From NCBI GenBank assembly GCA_037013685.1, contig CM072895.1, positions 11,630,463 to 11,694,462 on the forward strand: a stretch of 64,000 bases of DNA. Direction: 5' to 3'. Below are positions 1-11,054 of the stretch, piece by piece. The position numbers and the translations under genes were made by a program. The stretch is from Acridotheres tristis (Eukaryota > Chordata > Aves > Passeriformes > Sturnidae). How positions within the stretch are numbered: position 1 is the first letter of the stretch; every line of letters begins with the position of its first letter. The notes under the pieces were generated by a model. That model had not been told where the DNA came from. It ran no database searches and saw only the letters and a program-made list of their open reading frames with translations.

Positions 1-65
1 TATTGGGCTGTGTTTTGGATTTGTGTTGAGCACAATGTTGATACCACGAGGATTTTTCAGTTCAC
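1..65. mobile_element. possible endogenous retrovirus LTR remnant, truncated by the window edge
   Basis: The first 60 or so bases, containing TTTGGATTTGTGTTGAGCAC followed by a GTTGATA core, resemble a segment common in passerine LTRs, where 'ATTTGTGCTGA...CAGTGTTGATAACAC' recurs. The similarity stops near position 65. It is short, lacks any visible LTR boundary or coding part, and was judged by eye. An unrelated AT-rich stretch is possible. Confidence 0.35.
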
Positions 66-3000
66 AGTAAAACACAACACCAGGACTGCAATGAAATGCT
101 CCTAAACTTCCTCGACTTCTGTCAGCACAAAGCCAGCCAGCAAAACTTAACTTGCCGGGTTGGTTACCTTGGAACAGAAACCCACTGTGCAAGCAACTCT
201 TCCTTGGCTCTTCTATCTGTCCTCTTTACCAGAAACTGCTCTCCTGTGGAGCCTGGCAGCACTCTCCAGGCAAATAACTACATGCCACATGATTTGGAGT
301 CTGGGATAGAGGCATAGGGGATTTGCATAGATCTAGAATGGAAATTGGAGATGGTATTTTCATTTAACCTACTTAAAAAACAAAGAGAAATGAAACTGCA
401 TATATTTAGTGTCACTTGGATATGACTGTATGCTCTGGATTACAAGAGAGCGAAAAAAAGACTGCCTGTAAAGCATTAAAGGACCAGTTGCAACTAACTG
501 GTTTTCCAGTTCTGGAAATCAAAACTGAATGTCGCCATTGGAAAGCCTTGGGAAAAGGGACTGATAACATACTTGGTATTTGAGCTACCTTTCTCTCCCA
601 AACAATCGACTTCTCCCTTCCCCGTGAAGATTTTCCACTGCTTTTCCTTATCTTCCAGTTGGGTGTAAACTGCTGGAAAACAGACTGAAGGTATCCTTTG
701 GTGAACAGGCAACCAGAGACAAACACTGTTCTCATCACCTTTCCCAGCACTGCTGCAACACAGAGCGTACAAGGAGTCTCATGGAGGGACACCACGGACT
801 TCTGCTCTCCTGTCATCAGCTTGTTGCTACGTTCTTGCATGCTGGCATCCTTCCTACTTTTATTTCATATAACCTCCCTATTTAAAATGTTCTGTAATTC
901 TCAACATTACCACTGAATAATATATTTATTAATTTGTTAGTGCCACTAACTGTCCCTGAGGCTTTTCTTGAGAATGTGTGCCAGCTTATTGATTCTAGCC
1001 TTCCCCCTCCCTGCATTGCTTTCCTCCTCTGCCAAGCAGAAACATACTTCTGTGCTGCTTCAGGTCATAATTGGAAAAAAGATAGAAATGTTCAATATGA
1101 CTCATACATAATTCAGCTTATCAGCTACCCAGGAGAAATGAGAAGAGAAGGTATACGCACGTCTATTTCTTCTACTATCAACAGGAGAAATAATTTCCAG
1201 TTACACAAAGTATACGTAATTTGGTCACAACAGGATCTGCAGTTATACGGAAAAAATGAGAGACATGGAAGCAAAGAATAAAAGGGCAGTAGGGAACCAA
1301 ACTGTTAAAAGAGATTCACTTCTGTGAGAATTCTTGATTCCCCTGGAAGACTGGACTCATGCTTCTCTCTTAATATTCAGAATTAAATAAGTTGGCAATT
1401 AGAAAGGATAACCTGCTTCTGATCTGTAAAACATCGCAGAAATCTAAATAAAATAAAGCTCCAGCTTAGTTAGCTACAAAGACATCTAATAAAAGCCTGC
1501 TAAACCCTAACTGTGACTTCTGGATTTAATGTTAAGGCCTATGTTCTAAAGGCAAATTGTGAAGGAGCATTAAAACTTATTGTTATAAAGGATTTTTAAT
1601 GTAAAAATCAATACATGCTGTGTATTTAGCAGCATGTAACCACGAGGACGTCTGTGATAAGCTTTGTCATGCACCAGGGACCACTGCATTAGTCAAATTC
1701 TTGAAAGGAAGTGGAGAATGTCTGTATCATTCAAACTACCATCTGAGACCAATTACGGAAATTATTTTTACCCCAAAAGCAGAGGGAAAAATCCAATCCT
1801 ACTTGACAGTCTTGAGAGTACCAAGGGTTCCACATGAAATGTGTCATTTTCAAATACCTCTACAAAATTAATGTTAGAAAAGTGATGGCATAAGGGAGAA
1901 CTTGGGCACTTATCACTATTTTTTGGAAGCCATTGAGAGCAAACAACTCCTTCGCCAAACTACTTCGCCAAAGTGCAAAGGAATATTAATAGCAATTTAA
2001 AGAAAATAATATTCACAAAATGCAGAAATATCATAATCTCTCTCAGACAATGCAGAAAAATAAGATAACTGAAAAATTACAGAGCTGTCCGTAAAGAAGT
2101 CTGAGAAAAGGGAAACGTAAAACATTTTTTCTTAAATATATCATAATAGAATCCATCATCTTTGTCAGTTAAGCCAACATAAAAGGCACACGTAGCTCTT
2201 CATCCTCGCAGTCAAGCTCACAACTCTATATGCATGAGCACATACAAATTGTTAGGCAGCAAATGTTTCTTAATTTTACCCATTACAAGAGTGCCCAGCA
2301 AAGGGTCGATACTCTTCAGTTTGAGTGAAAAACAAAGCCCCCCAGCCTGCAGATCGTTTCTGACCTTATGGGATCATGTTCAACTATGATTACTCCCAAT
2401 TAAACGAATTTTCCAAACAGAAAAGCAGGCTCAGTGCTTGACTGCTACTGATTTTTGCTTCTGCAGCTCTTAAATTGTGTGCCTGCATGTCTTTTCCTGT
2501 CTGTGGTGTTTCCTAACATTCCCTATTTATGTGGTGGTCTGCAAGTTTTACCTCATCAGGAAATCAGCAGGAGCACCATGGAGCTAAGAAATACTATTGT
2601 GCTTCTTGATGCAATGCATGTCTCTGTGGGCCTTTGAACACTTAACACAGAGCAAATAAATTATTAGCATGTGTGTGCATGTGCATACATATCCAAGATA
2701 CATAAAGGCAACTACAACCAAAGGAAACAGGAATGTGCATGGAAGAGTGGTATTCAAGCATCCAGTATCACAAAAATCCAGTTGCAGGTAGCATTTAAAT
2801 GCAGATCTGCACATAAACAGCTGAAAGAGCTTCACTGAGCTTTATGCACTTGCATACACTGCCGCAAAGGCAAGAAGTAACAAAAAGAATGTGATTTTTG
2901 TCCCCCAATAATTTTCAAGTCTATAGTACTTGTTATCCTATTCTTAATAATACTATCACTGGAGAGCAAGCTGATCTTTAAGATGCCCCACCTCCAGAAA

Positions 3001-4130
3001 CAAGATACACAATCACATTAGGTATTGAATGATTTCTATGATTCCCATCACCACGGTGCCTGAGCACATTACAGTTGTTTAATGCATTCTTTGTCACAGA
3101 GTAGAAAGGAAAATATGATTACCTCTATGCTATAAATGAGGATGGGAGAACAAGGAACAATAGGCAACTTGTCATGTGTGGCTGGCACACTCACCACTGG
3201 GATAACCACTCTCCTCTGATTCAAAATCCTACAACAATAAACACTTTCCAGTCTAGTTTTTTCATTACTTAGAAGTTTCCACATCAATCTATAAAAAACA
3301 AGCAATTTGCCTTACAAGCAATCCTGCTTGTAAGGGGTAAAAATATAAGGGGTAAAAATCCATTCAGCTAAATGCTCCAGATTTGTAACACCCTCAGCAC
3401 ATTTACAAAATCCTATACATAAACAAATGATAGAACACATTGGTGTGCTGGAAAAACACCATCCTTCCTTAAAAGCAGAAAAAAAGTCTGACAATTTAAT
3501 ATTAAAAAAAATCAAGTGTTCACGAGCCTGTTTACATCTAATAAACTGTTTTCCCACAAACATTTAGCAGAAATAACACAGGAAGCAAAATAAAATCTGC
3601 TCATACAGCAGACAAGGAGGAAAATCTACTCTTTAACCGAAGAGACAGGATTAAAAGTTGTGAGTACAGTGAAAACTAAACACAACTAAATTTCACATCA
3701 AATTATAAACCTGAAGAGTAACCTGAAAATCTGTGTGATGATTTAATCTAGAAGGTTCAGCAACATAGACTAAGTTTCTGATTGTCAGATACAATACTTG
3801 GATACTCTAAAGTTGGGTATTATATGAAAGCAAACAGATGAGAAAAGTATACAAACATCTCTGTAGATAGCCCTCCAAGTCAGAAATGACACCTCTCAAT
3901 CAGACAACAAAAACACTCCAAACACAGTTCAGGATCTGCAATCCTTCCACAATTGTCTCAAAAAGATGATGTTCTATTATAGAAGAAATTATAGCAACTG
4001 CTGCAGGAAGAACACAGCTTTACCAAATCAAGCTAGAATATCACCATGCCATTTAAATGCAGCACATCAACATGTAGCTGCCAAAGCCACGTCTCCTGCC
4101 ACTTCAGGCATGCAAAAACTTCCCCTTTAC
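1..4130 (-). other. PTPRF: PTPRF intron between the Ig1 and Ig2 exons (partial)
   Basis: This is intronic sequence that follows the Ig1b donor on the minus strand. The next expected exon would encode the start of Ig2, with a family motif like IDMGPQLKVVE, and no frame of this stretch contains it, so that exon lies beyond position 1. The stretch is AT-rich and has no coding signal I can support. Apart from a possible LTR-like fragment at the left edge I recognise no repeat in it. Confidence 0.8.
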
Positions 4131-4272
4131 CTTCCAACACTGTTAACTTGGCACTGGTGTTTATCTCCCCCACGCTGTTGGTGGCTGTGCACTCATAGAT
4201 CGCTTCATCTCGATGCACACGCAGGGGCTGTATCCGCAGAACTGATCCTGATCCATCATCAAACTCGATAAC
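4131..4272 (-). CDS. PTPRF: PTPRF (LAR) exon encoding the second half of Ig-like domain 1
   Basis: This 142-nt internal exon encodes 47 codons plus one base. It starts in phase 0 with [18 protein letters not shown], continues with [18 protein letters not shown] and ends in KLTVLE plus a split codon (G|). LAR is a single-pass adhesion receptor with three Ig domains, several fibronectin III domains and two cytoplasmic phosphatase domains; it binds synaptic ligands and proteoglycans at the cell surface. The YEC cysteine is the second disulfide cysteine of Ig1. The string [12 protein letters not shown] followed by GEINTSAKL fits PTPRF better than PTPRD or PTPRS as I know them. The acceptor reads TCTCAAAG, with adenine at -3, which is atypical. 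The donor GGAAG|GTAAAGG is good. The exon lies 2.6 kb downstream of the partner exon that completes the domain. Neither exon has a stop or frameshift. Confidence 0.95.
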
Positions 4273-6905
4273 CTTTGAGAATTAAAAGAAAGCACTTCAT
4301 TACTGCTGTCTTCTGCAACAACACTCTAAGTCAAAACAATCTAGGGGTTGATGAACAAAAACCAAAACAAAACAAGCCCTGTAAATTCTAATATACCATG
4401 CAGTAAGTTAAGTGTTCCAAATCCAGTAGCACAAAAATTTCAGTGTCAAGAATGTATTTGTCCTCTGAGGAGGCCAGAACAAATGAAGATCCAATGAGGT
4501 TCTTTATGGATCAATTAAGGTTGACAAATTATCAACCTGGTAATAAAGATGTGAATCTGATGATTTAAAACATCTGAGCCATATTTGCACTAATGATTTT
4601 ACTAATCACTGATACAATTTAGTGCCAACTTTCACCTTGATAGAAGAGGAGAATGATATACTCCTGTGGGATTGCTAGGGAAACAGTAACAAAACTTGAA
4701 TAAAACCTCCAGCACCTACAGCACATGCTAATTCCAGCAGAGTGAGGGGTTTAATGTCCCTCAGCACTGGGTACTTTGCAACTCTGGCATAATCAACAAT
4801 GATGTAATTACACTTCCTTCCCCAGCATAATAAATTAAGTCTTTAATAAATCATTGCCTTTCCATCCATCCTGCTAAGCTGCAAAATGCATTACTCTGAC
4901 TTATACATGGAAGAAAAAGGTATTTATTAGTTTGTAGCTGGATCACTATATGCTACTTCATAACAGCAAGGCTGTGAAGGCACAGCCTCAAGCAACTATT
5001 AATGCCAAACTCACTCTTCTCCTATTCCAGAGTACAGCAAAAGCTGGAAGTACTACTGGATTTGCAGATAGTGACAGCATGAGGGAAAGGCAGATGCCAC
5101 CCACTCCTGTCCCTTGGGAACTGAGGAGATGAAGAGAATTAAGGGATCTTTCCTTCCAGACATGGATGTCAACCTAGGGCTGCTACCCCCATGCAAAACT
5201 TTGACCCTATTTTCAAGGGCCTGTTTAGGAGCACTTCCCACAGCATAAAGATCAAAAGAGAGAGAACAGGAAGGAGGAAAACAATGCAAGACTCTGCAGT
5301 GACAGGAGAAATAGGAAGAAATCAAAAGGTAACCAAGACCACTGAAAAATCTGTTACTCCTCATGCTGGAATGAACAGCCCTTCTGTTTGAAGAAAAAAT
5401 CCCAATACAGTCAGGTAAAGAAAGAGAAATATGAATATCACTATAATACACTTTAAAGAATTAATTTTTAAAAACTACAAATTTTTAAATTAAACATGAA
5501 ACTGTTACAATATACTAAATCTTTACAAAGGACAGAGCTACTGCTAAATTTTAAAACAAGAAAAAGTCAGCTATAGAGATTAATTCACTTCAGTGATAAG
5601 GACTAAAAAGCTAAGAGATAAAACAGCAGAAAAGCTCTTTTGCCCTAACTATCCTTTGAACTAACACTGTGTGATAGGAACAGAGCTACAACTACTAAGT
5701 GCCAGACAGGCACTGAGACCAAAATGTTGTTAATTTGCCAACGATGGATACCTCTTAGCATGTGTACATCAGATTTGGTTTTTTTCCTCCATTTAAACTT
5801 ACTTCCAAATTTTCCCTAACTAAAACTAATAATGAAGTAAAATTAATAGTTACTTAGGGGAAAAAAAAAATTCACTATCTTCTGACAATAGCTATTCATC
5901 CAAACTGATGTAAATAAAGGTATGAAATTGCTTATATAAATATATATAATATGGCATATCCTTCTGGTCAGCCACAGAAAGCATCAAATTCACTATAAAG
6001 GCAGTATCTAGTTAGAAATTAGAATGTTTAAATAGTTACTATACAACAAAACTTTTACCAGGGAAAAATAACAATGTAAAACAAGATTAAAATTGATTAC
6101 TTTAATCAGGGTTTTCTGCTCACATACAAAATCATGATTAAAATTGGCGACTTGAATCAATCCATTCTGGGCAGCAAAGTCATCTTGTGCTCCAGTCAGG
6201 AAAGCAAAAACATCAAAGACCGGGGATTAGAGGAAAGGCAGCAGAATTGTAAAGGGTCACATTTGCAAGGGCAGTTTTCGAGAAGGGAGCCCAACACCAA
6301 AGAAGGAAAGCGGAGAAAAAGGTGGAGAAAGTCAGTGAAAATATATTTGTTATGCAAAATATAAACCAAATTAGACCCTTTTTCAAAGATGTTTCTTATC
6401 CCTGCTCTTCTCTCTTCCTTTCTCTCCTACTTTAGCTCAGAGGGACGTCAATTAACCCTTCACCATTCCCCTCCCAAGTACCTTTGTGGGAGGGATGGCA
6501 GTAGCCATCACTTAGAAAGATTTCCAGTAGTGTTTTGGCATCTCACTTTTGAATTCCACTGAGGACTGTAGGTCAAAGAGGTGCCTTATAAATTCTGACA
6601 ATGAAAATAGAAAAATACTGATAGATCCAAGTCTTGTCTGCCATCCAATTCTCTGTAAGCCCCAGTCTCCCATCTGAAGTAGGATGCCCTGTTGGTGTGT
6701 TTCCAGCATCATGCTCAAAGGACACCACCTGCTCTACAGATTGCATTGCTGCAGGGAAGGAAACTTGCTTTACACTCTGTATTGTAGCATCGAAGAGATA
6801 CCCAGGTTGCAGCGATGATTATTGTGCAATTAAGACCTGTGAGGATTAGATTGATTACCAAATTTTCAGGTTTGGGCTCTTTTATTTTTTCCTTTTGTTA
6901 ATTAC
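4273..6905 (-). other. PTPRF: PTPRF intron splitting Ig domain 1
   Basis: This 2633-nt intron runs from the donor TTTGAG|GTAATTA to the acceptor ending CTCAAAG. It splits the Ig1 coding sequence between codons, after the glutamate of the QRFE motif (phase 0). Its content is AT-rich single-copy-looking sequence. A run of about 200 bases near 6180-6340 is purine-rich with a few CpGs, but it has no recognisable product. I see no repeat family and no RNA gene. Confidence 0.9.
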
Positions 6906-7051
6906 CTCAAACCGCTGAGAACTGACTTTCTTCCCCTTCTTCATCCACGTGATACGCGGTTTGGGCTCTCCTGTTGCCTGACACACAAAAGAGGCCACTC
7001 CTCCAGAAATCCCAATCTGATCTTCAGGAGCCTTCATAAACGTTGGCTTGC
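6906..7051 (-). CDS. PTPRF: PTPRF (LAR) exon encoding the first half of Ig-like domain 1
   Basis: This 146-nt internal exon begins with two bases of a split codon (|GC, so Ser, Gly, Cys or Arg depending on the upstream exon; Ser is expected from mammals). It then encodes [35 protein letters not shown] and [13 protein letters not shown]. It supplies the first disulfide cysteine (FVC), the core tryptophan (ITW) and the basic KKGKK stretch. In this receptor family that stretch binds heparan and chondroitin sulfate, so the bird protein should keep the proteoglycan switch. The [13 protein letters not shown] wording points to PTPRF; PTPRS and PTPRD have NKKGKKV. The acceptor is TTATTTTTCCAG and the donor is TTTGAG|GTAATTA. 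The open frame continues a little into the intron on both sides, but similarity stops at these sites. Transcription is towards lower coordinates. Confidence 0.96.
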
Positions 7052-10000
7052 CTGGAAAAATAACCAAATCACCCCCATGAGGACATAACATCAGACAAGC
7101 ATGGAATGTCTCATGTTAATCTAAACTGTAAGATAACTAGTGCTCTTACTACAAATCCAGGTTGAATGGCTTCAGCCACACAAATTCAGTGCAGACTGCA
7201 ACATGACAAAGACAGCTTCTGCTTGAGTACCTTTTTCTCCTGAAATGAATAAAGTCCATCTGGCTTGCCTATAAATGAGGGCAATAGGAGGCTCTCCTCT
7301 GCCCCCTGGGCATTCATTCAGGTATATGACAATTTGGAACCATTTTTATGGCTTATTTTCTAATAAATTGATTTTGCAGATTTATACCATGGTCATAGCA
7401 CTGGAAATTGCAAAACAGCTGACACACCAAGCCTATGAAATGTACCATACCTTGACCTTAGTTTTACTGAAAGCTGTTAACATATCCATAAAAATTAAGA
7501 GACAGTTGTAAGTATACAAATAACAACCTTTAGTTTCTTTTTAAATGTGAACTGACATGAAAATCCTACAGTTTAAGTATCTGGAAACCTGCAGAGGCTA
7601 GCCTGTGCTTGTTAAGAAATTAATTGCTAGAAGTCTAAGTCAGCAAGGAAACCAAAGTGGCATTCAGGCATGAAAAACAGCAAAAATGAAGAAAAAAAAG
7701 GTATCATATAACATTTAAATAATCGATTAAAAATCTCATGAAAATAGACCAGTGTCTTCAAGATTTACGGAACAGACTGAGATGGATAAAACTATGCATC
7801 CAGGTTGAATGGCTGTATTTTGCTTCTGTACCTGCTGTATGGGAAAATTTTGCACTATGTGATCTGAGGACCATCTTGAAACACTGCTTTGTCCTCATGA
7901 GAAGCATTTGATGATCCCATATTCCTATAAAGCACTAAAACATTTAACTCCACAGGGAGAGTTAACAGAGTCCATCCATGATGCTATTCCATGCACAGGT
8001 CACACAATGGCCATGTTTCAAATACAATTCTGATCAACCATCTAAAAGATGAAGCTGACCCATAAACAGGTCAGACAGTTGCTGGCACACAGAAAGGAGC
8101 CTGAGTAAAAGAAGAAACCTGTTCAACCCCAAGATAACAAACTAATGACCCCAGCAGAGCTGCTGGTGGTTCCACACCTTTACATTCTAGACATATCCAC
8201 AGGTGTGTCCTTTAGGGAGAGGGACATGACATCTGTCAGCCCAGGTGCTTTGAACTCTAGACAAACTGAGGGCTGAATTTCCCTGATCTAGGATGGATAG
8301 AAATTCAGTGATCCCAAAAACTGACAGCCTTTAAATGCATTTTTCTAACGTATGAGATTTAAATTCAACGGGTGCAGTTGCAGTTACAGCTGAACCAGGC
8401 AGGCAGTGGCAGTGCTCTGCTCCTCACCCCCTTCTCTGCTTCTGTGAAGGAGTATCACAGACCTGGCCTCACCACAGAAATTCCTCGCAAAAGTGTACTG
8501 AATTTTGCCATCCTTGGTAAAGAGAGCCCCGAGACTATGCTCAAAATCCAGGAAATGCCTTTTAATACATGATGGCTGCTGTCTAAAGGCTTTGGCACAT
8601 TGTCCTGACATGAACAGCAAGCAATTATTAAGCCTGCTTGCTTAACTGATGCTGATTCCACATATTTACTCATCTATAATCATGTCTATTTCTACTTAGT
8701 TTGTGTTTACATATATCTCTGTTTATTCACCTCTCATCTATTTCAGAGAAATGTTAATTTACCATTCAGGCTGCTAGTGATGGCATTGTGATTGACTGTT
8801 TTGCTATGCAGTGTGCTGAGTTGATGTCTTGTATTGCACTTCAGCAGCTGATTTGGTTTTCTGATTTTCTGTTATTTACTCTGTGATCTTAGTTAAATAG
8901 TGTAATTTTTTCCAAATGGCAAATACAGCAGAATCCAAAAACTTTTGTCCTTGAAGAATACAATGCAATTAGATCTCTGACTTTATACTTACTCTCCAGC
9001 ACATACACTTGAGGACTTACTTTACTTTTGTACGTTTAAAAAAGATCAATACTATTAAAACCAGAACAAAAGGAAATTGAACATTCACCTGCAGTAAAAG
9101 CTCAAAAACCTACTGCCTTGATTTTGCATTGTTGCTATGAACCTTTTTCCCTGCACATTTAATTGAGCAACACTGATTTCTGGAAACCATCTAAATCCTC
9201 TGAGACGGGACAGAGAAGTACACCTGTATATAAATCAAATTCTCATTCTGAGAAAGGGTATTTCTACAAAGGAATTTTAAACATTTCTATGCCCTGAAGT
9301 TTTGAAATGGAAGGAAAGTACTAGTTAAGCAAACCTATAATCCTGAGTCCTGGCCCCAGGACAACAGAGTCAGGCATGAGCATACATATTTTTATACTGA
9401 TTTGTAACTGTTACAGCAAATCCCAAAACTTCTCAGTGAGAGCTAACACAAGTGCAATAGAGCATCCACTAAACTCTTGGTGTCTTTGGAAGATGCATGC
9501 TAAGTGCACTAGACAACCTCCACATCTTCCCTCCAACATCTCTGTAACTCCACTGCCCAAAGGAAGCTACCATGAGACTATCACTAGTTACCTTCAAGGG
9601 GCAACACTGGGGATAGGGACAGATCATGGTACAAGCTGTCTTTGTTAGCCCATTTTGAGCATTTGTACTCTTAGGGTAGCCCTTGAAACACAGTCAGAAA
9701 AAATAAGGATTTACTGAAAATACAGGAGTAACATACATGCTGTCTTTTCCCTCAAATTCAAAATGAACAGTGTCCATAGAAGATTATGCATGCACGAAGG
9801 TTTGCTGCTCAAACAGGATACGTATAAGGAACTGAAATGTCTTTTGCAGTGAAAACCTGTCTTTTCCTTGATAACCTATGGACCAAAGATTCTCTGTTGA
9901 AAGCTTAAGGGGTGGAGGGAAAGGAAAAAGAGCTATTGTATTTCAAAGACAAATTTCTGAAATACTTGAGAGCTTGAGAGAACATCCTGAGCAAGTCTTG

Positions 10001-10987
10001 GATGACAGCAGGGAGAGGTGCTGGATGGCTGGGTGCCCATCACACCCACCTTCACTTACTCCATCACATGGAGTAACAACTCCAGACTGGCATAGTTCCT
10101 GTAAGTCCAAACTACTCCAGTCTTTCTCTCCCTAGCCTCTCTGCTCAGTGACAGATCCCTGGAGCACATTCAGGCCTCACCCTCTGAACTAATTCTTGCT
10201 CTTCACTTCAAAAAAACCAAGTTCCTTTCACACCAGGAGTAGAAGCCACTGCTCTCATTTCTATTCACTCGAACTTCAAGCAGGAGAATGGGAAAACTTT
10301 GACCTTCTTGGCTGAAATTTTCCCTGTTTGGTCCTTGCTCATAATGAAATTATTCTAGAAAGTTTATGGGAACAACACAGTTCTGAGAAGGAAGACTGAA
10401 AAACAGAGTATTTCTTTCTCTTGTAAGAAACTGGCGTCATCTTATTTGGCTGGGAGTGGAAAAATAACTTTCTCAGACATGCTCTCCATTGAGAAATTAA
10501 AATAAAACCAAAAAACAACATTTCAGACGAAAATACTTTCCTTTCACATTTGGTAGTGTTGTAAAAGCCACCTGCCGAGCAAGCACACATTTGTGGATAA
10601 TCCTATAAAGTGAATCCCAAGGAGGGCCTCATGGCATGGATGAAATGCTTGCAGAGATTTAGGAACACACTGCTTTACTGAATTAACCTGGAAAAACAGC
10701 AGAAAATTCATGCAGTTTCCTGCGCTGGGCGTGTGACGCGTTCAAAGAAAAATTCCTTTGAATTTCATTTTAAAAGGTGCACAAGAACGTGCAAAGAAAG
10801 GCAGTCAGGTATGCTCTAACCAATATGGCTGTTATCTGCCATTCTCTGTGAAACAAAGTGTGACAGGCTTGGGAGGGGAACCTGAAGCCCTCAAAGACAA
10901 AACCTCAGGTTTCCTGGAGAGCCACTGACATCTTTCCTGCAGGGTACCTCAGAGCCAGGCACAGTCTCTCTCACCTGTATGTTATAT

Positions 10988-10990
<3 letters not shown>

Positions 10991-11046
<56 letters not shown>
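10991..11046. repeat. (AT)28 microsatellite
   Basis: There are 56 bases of uninterrupted AT dinucleotide, followed by a short imperfect GTATGTAT run. A pure tract of this length is normally polymorphic. It is self-complementary and could extrude as a cruciform. Assembly length may be unreliable here. Confidence 0.98.
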
Positions 11047-11054
<8 letters not shown>

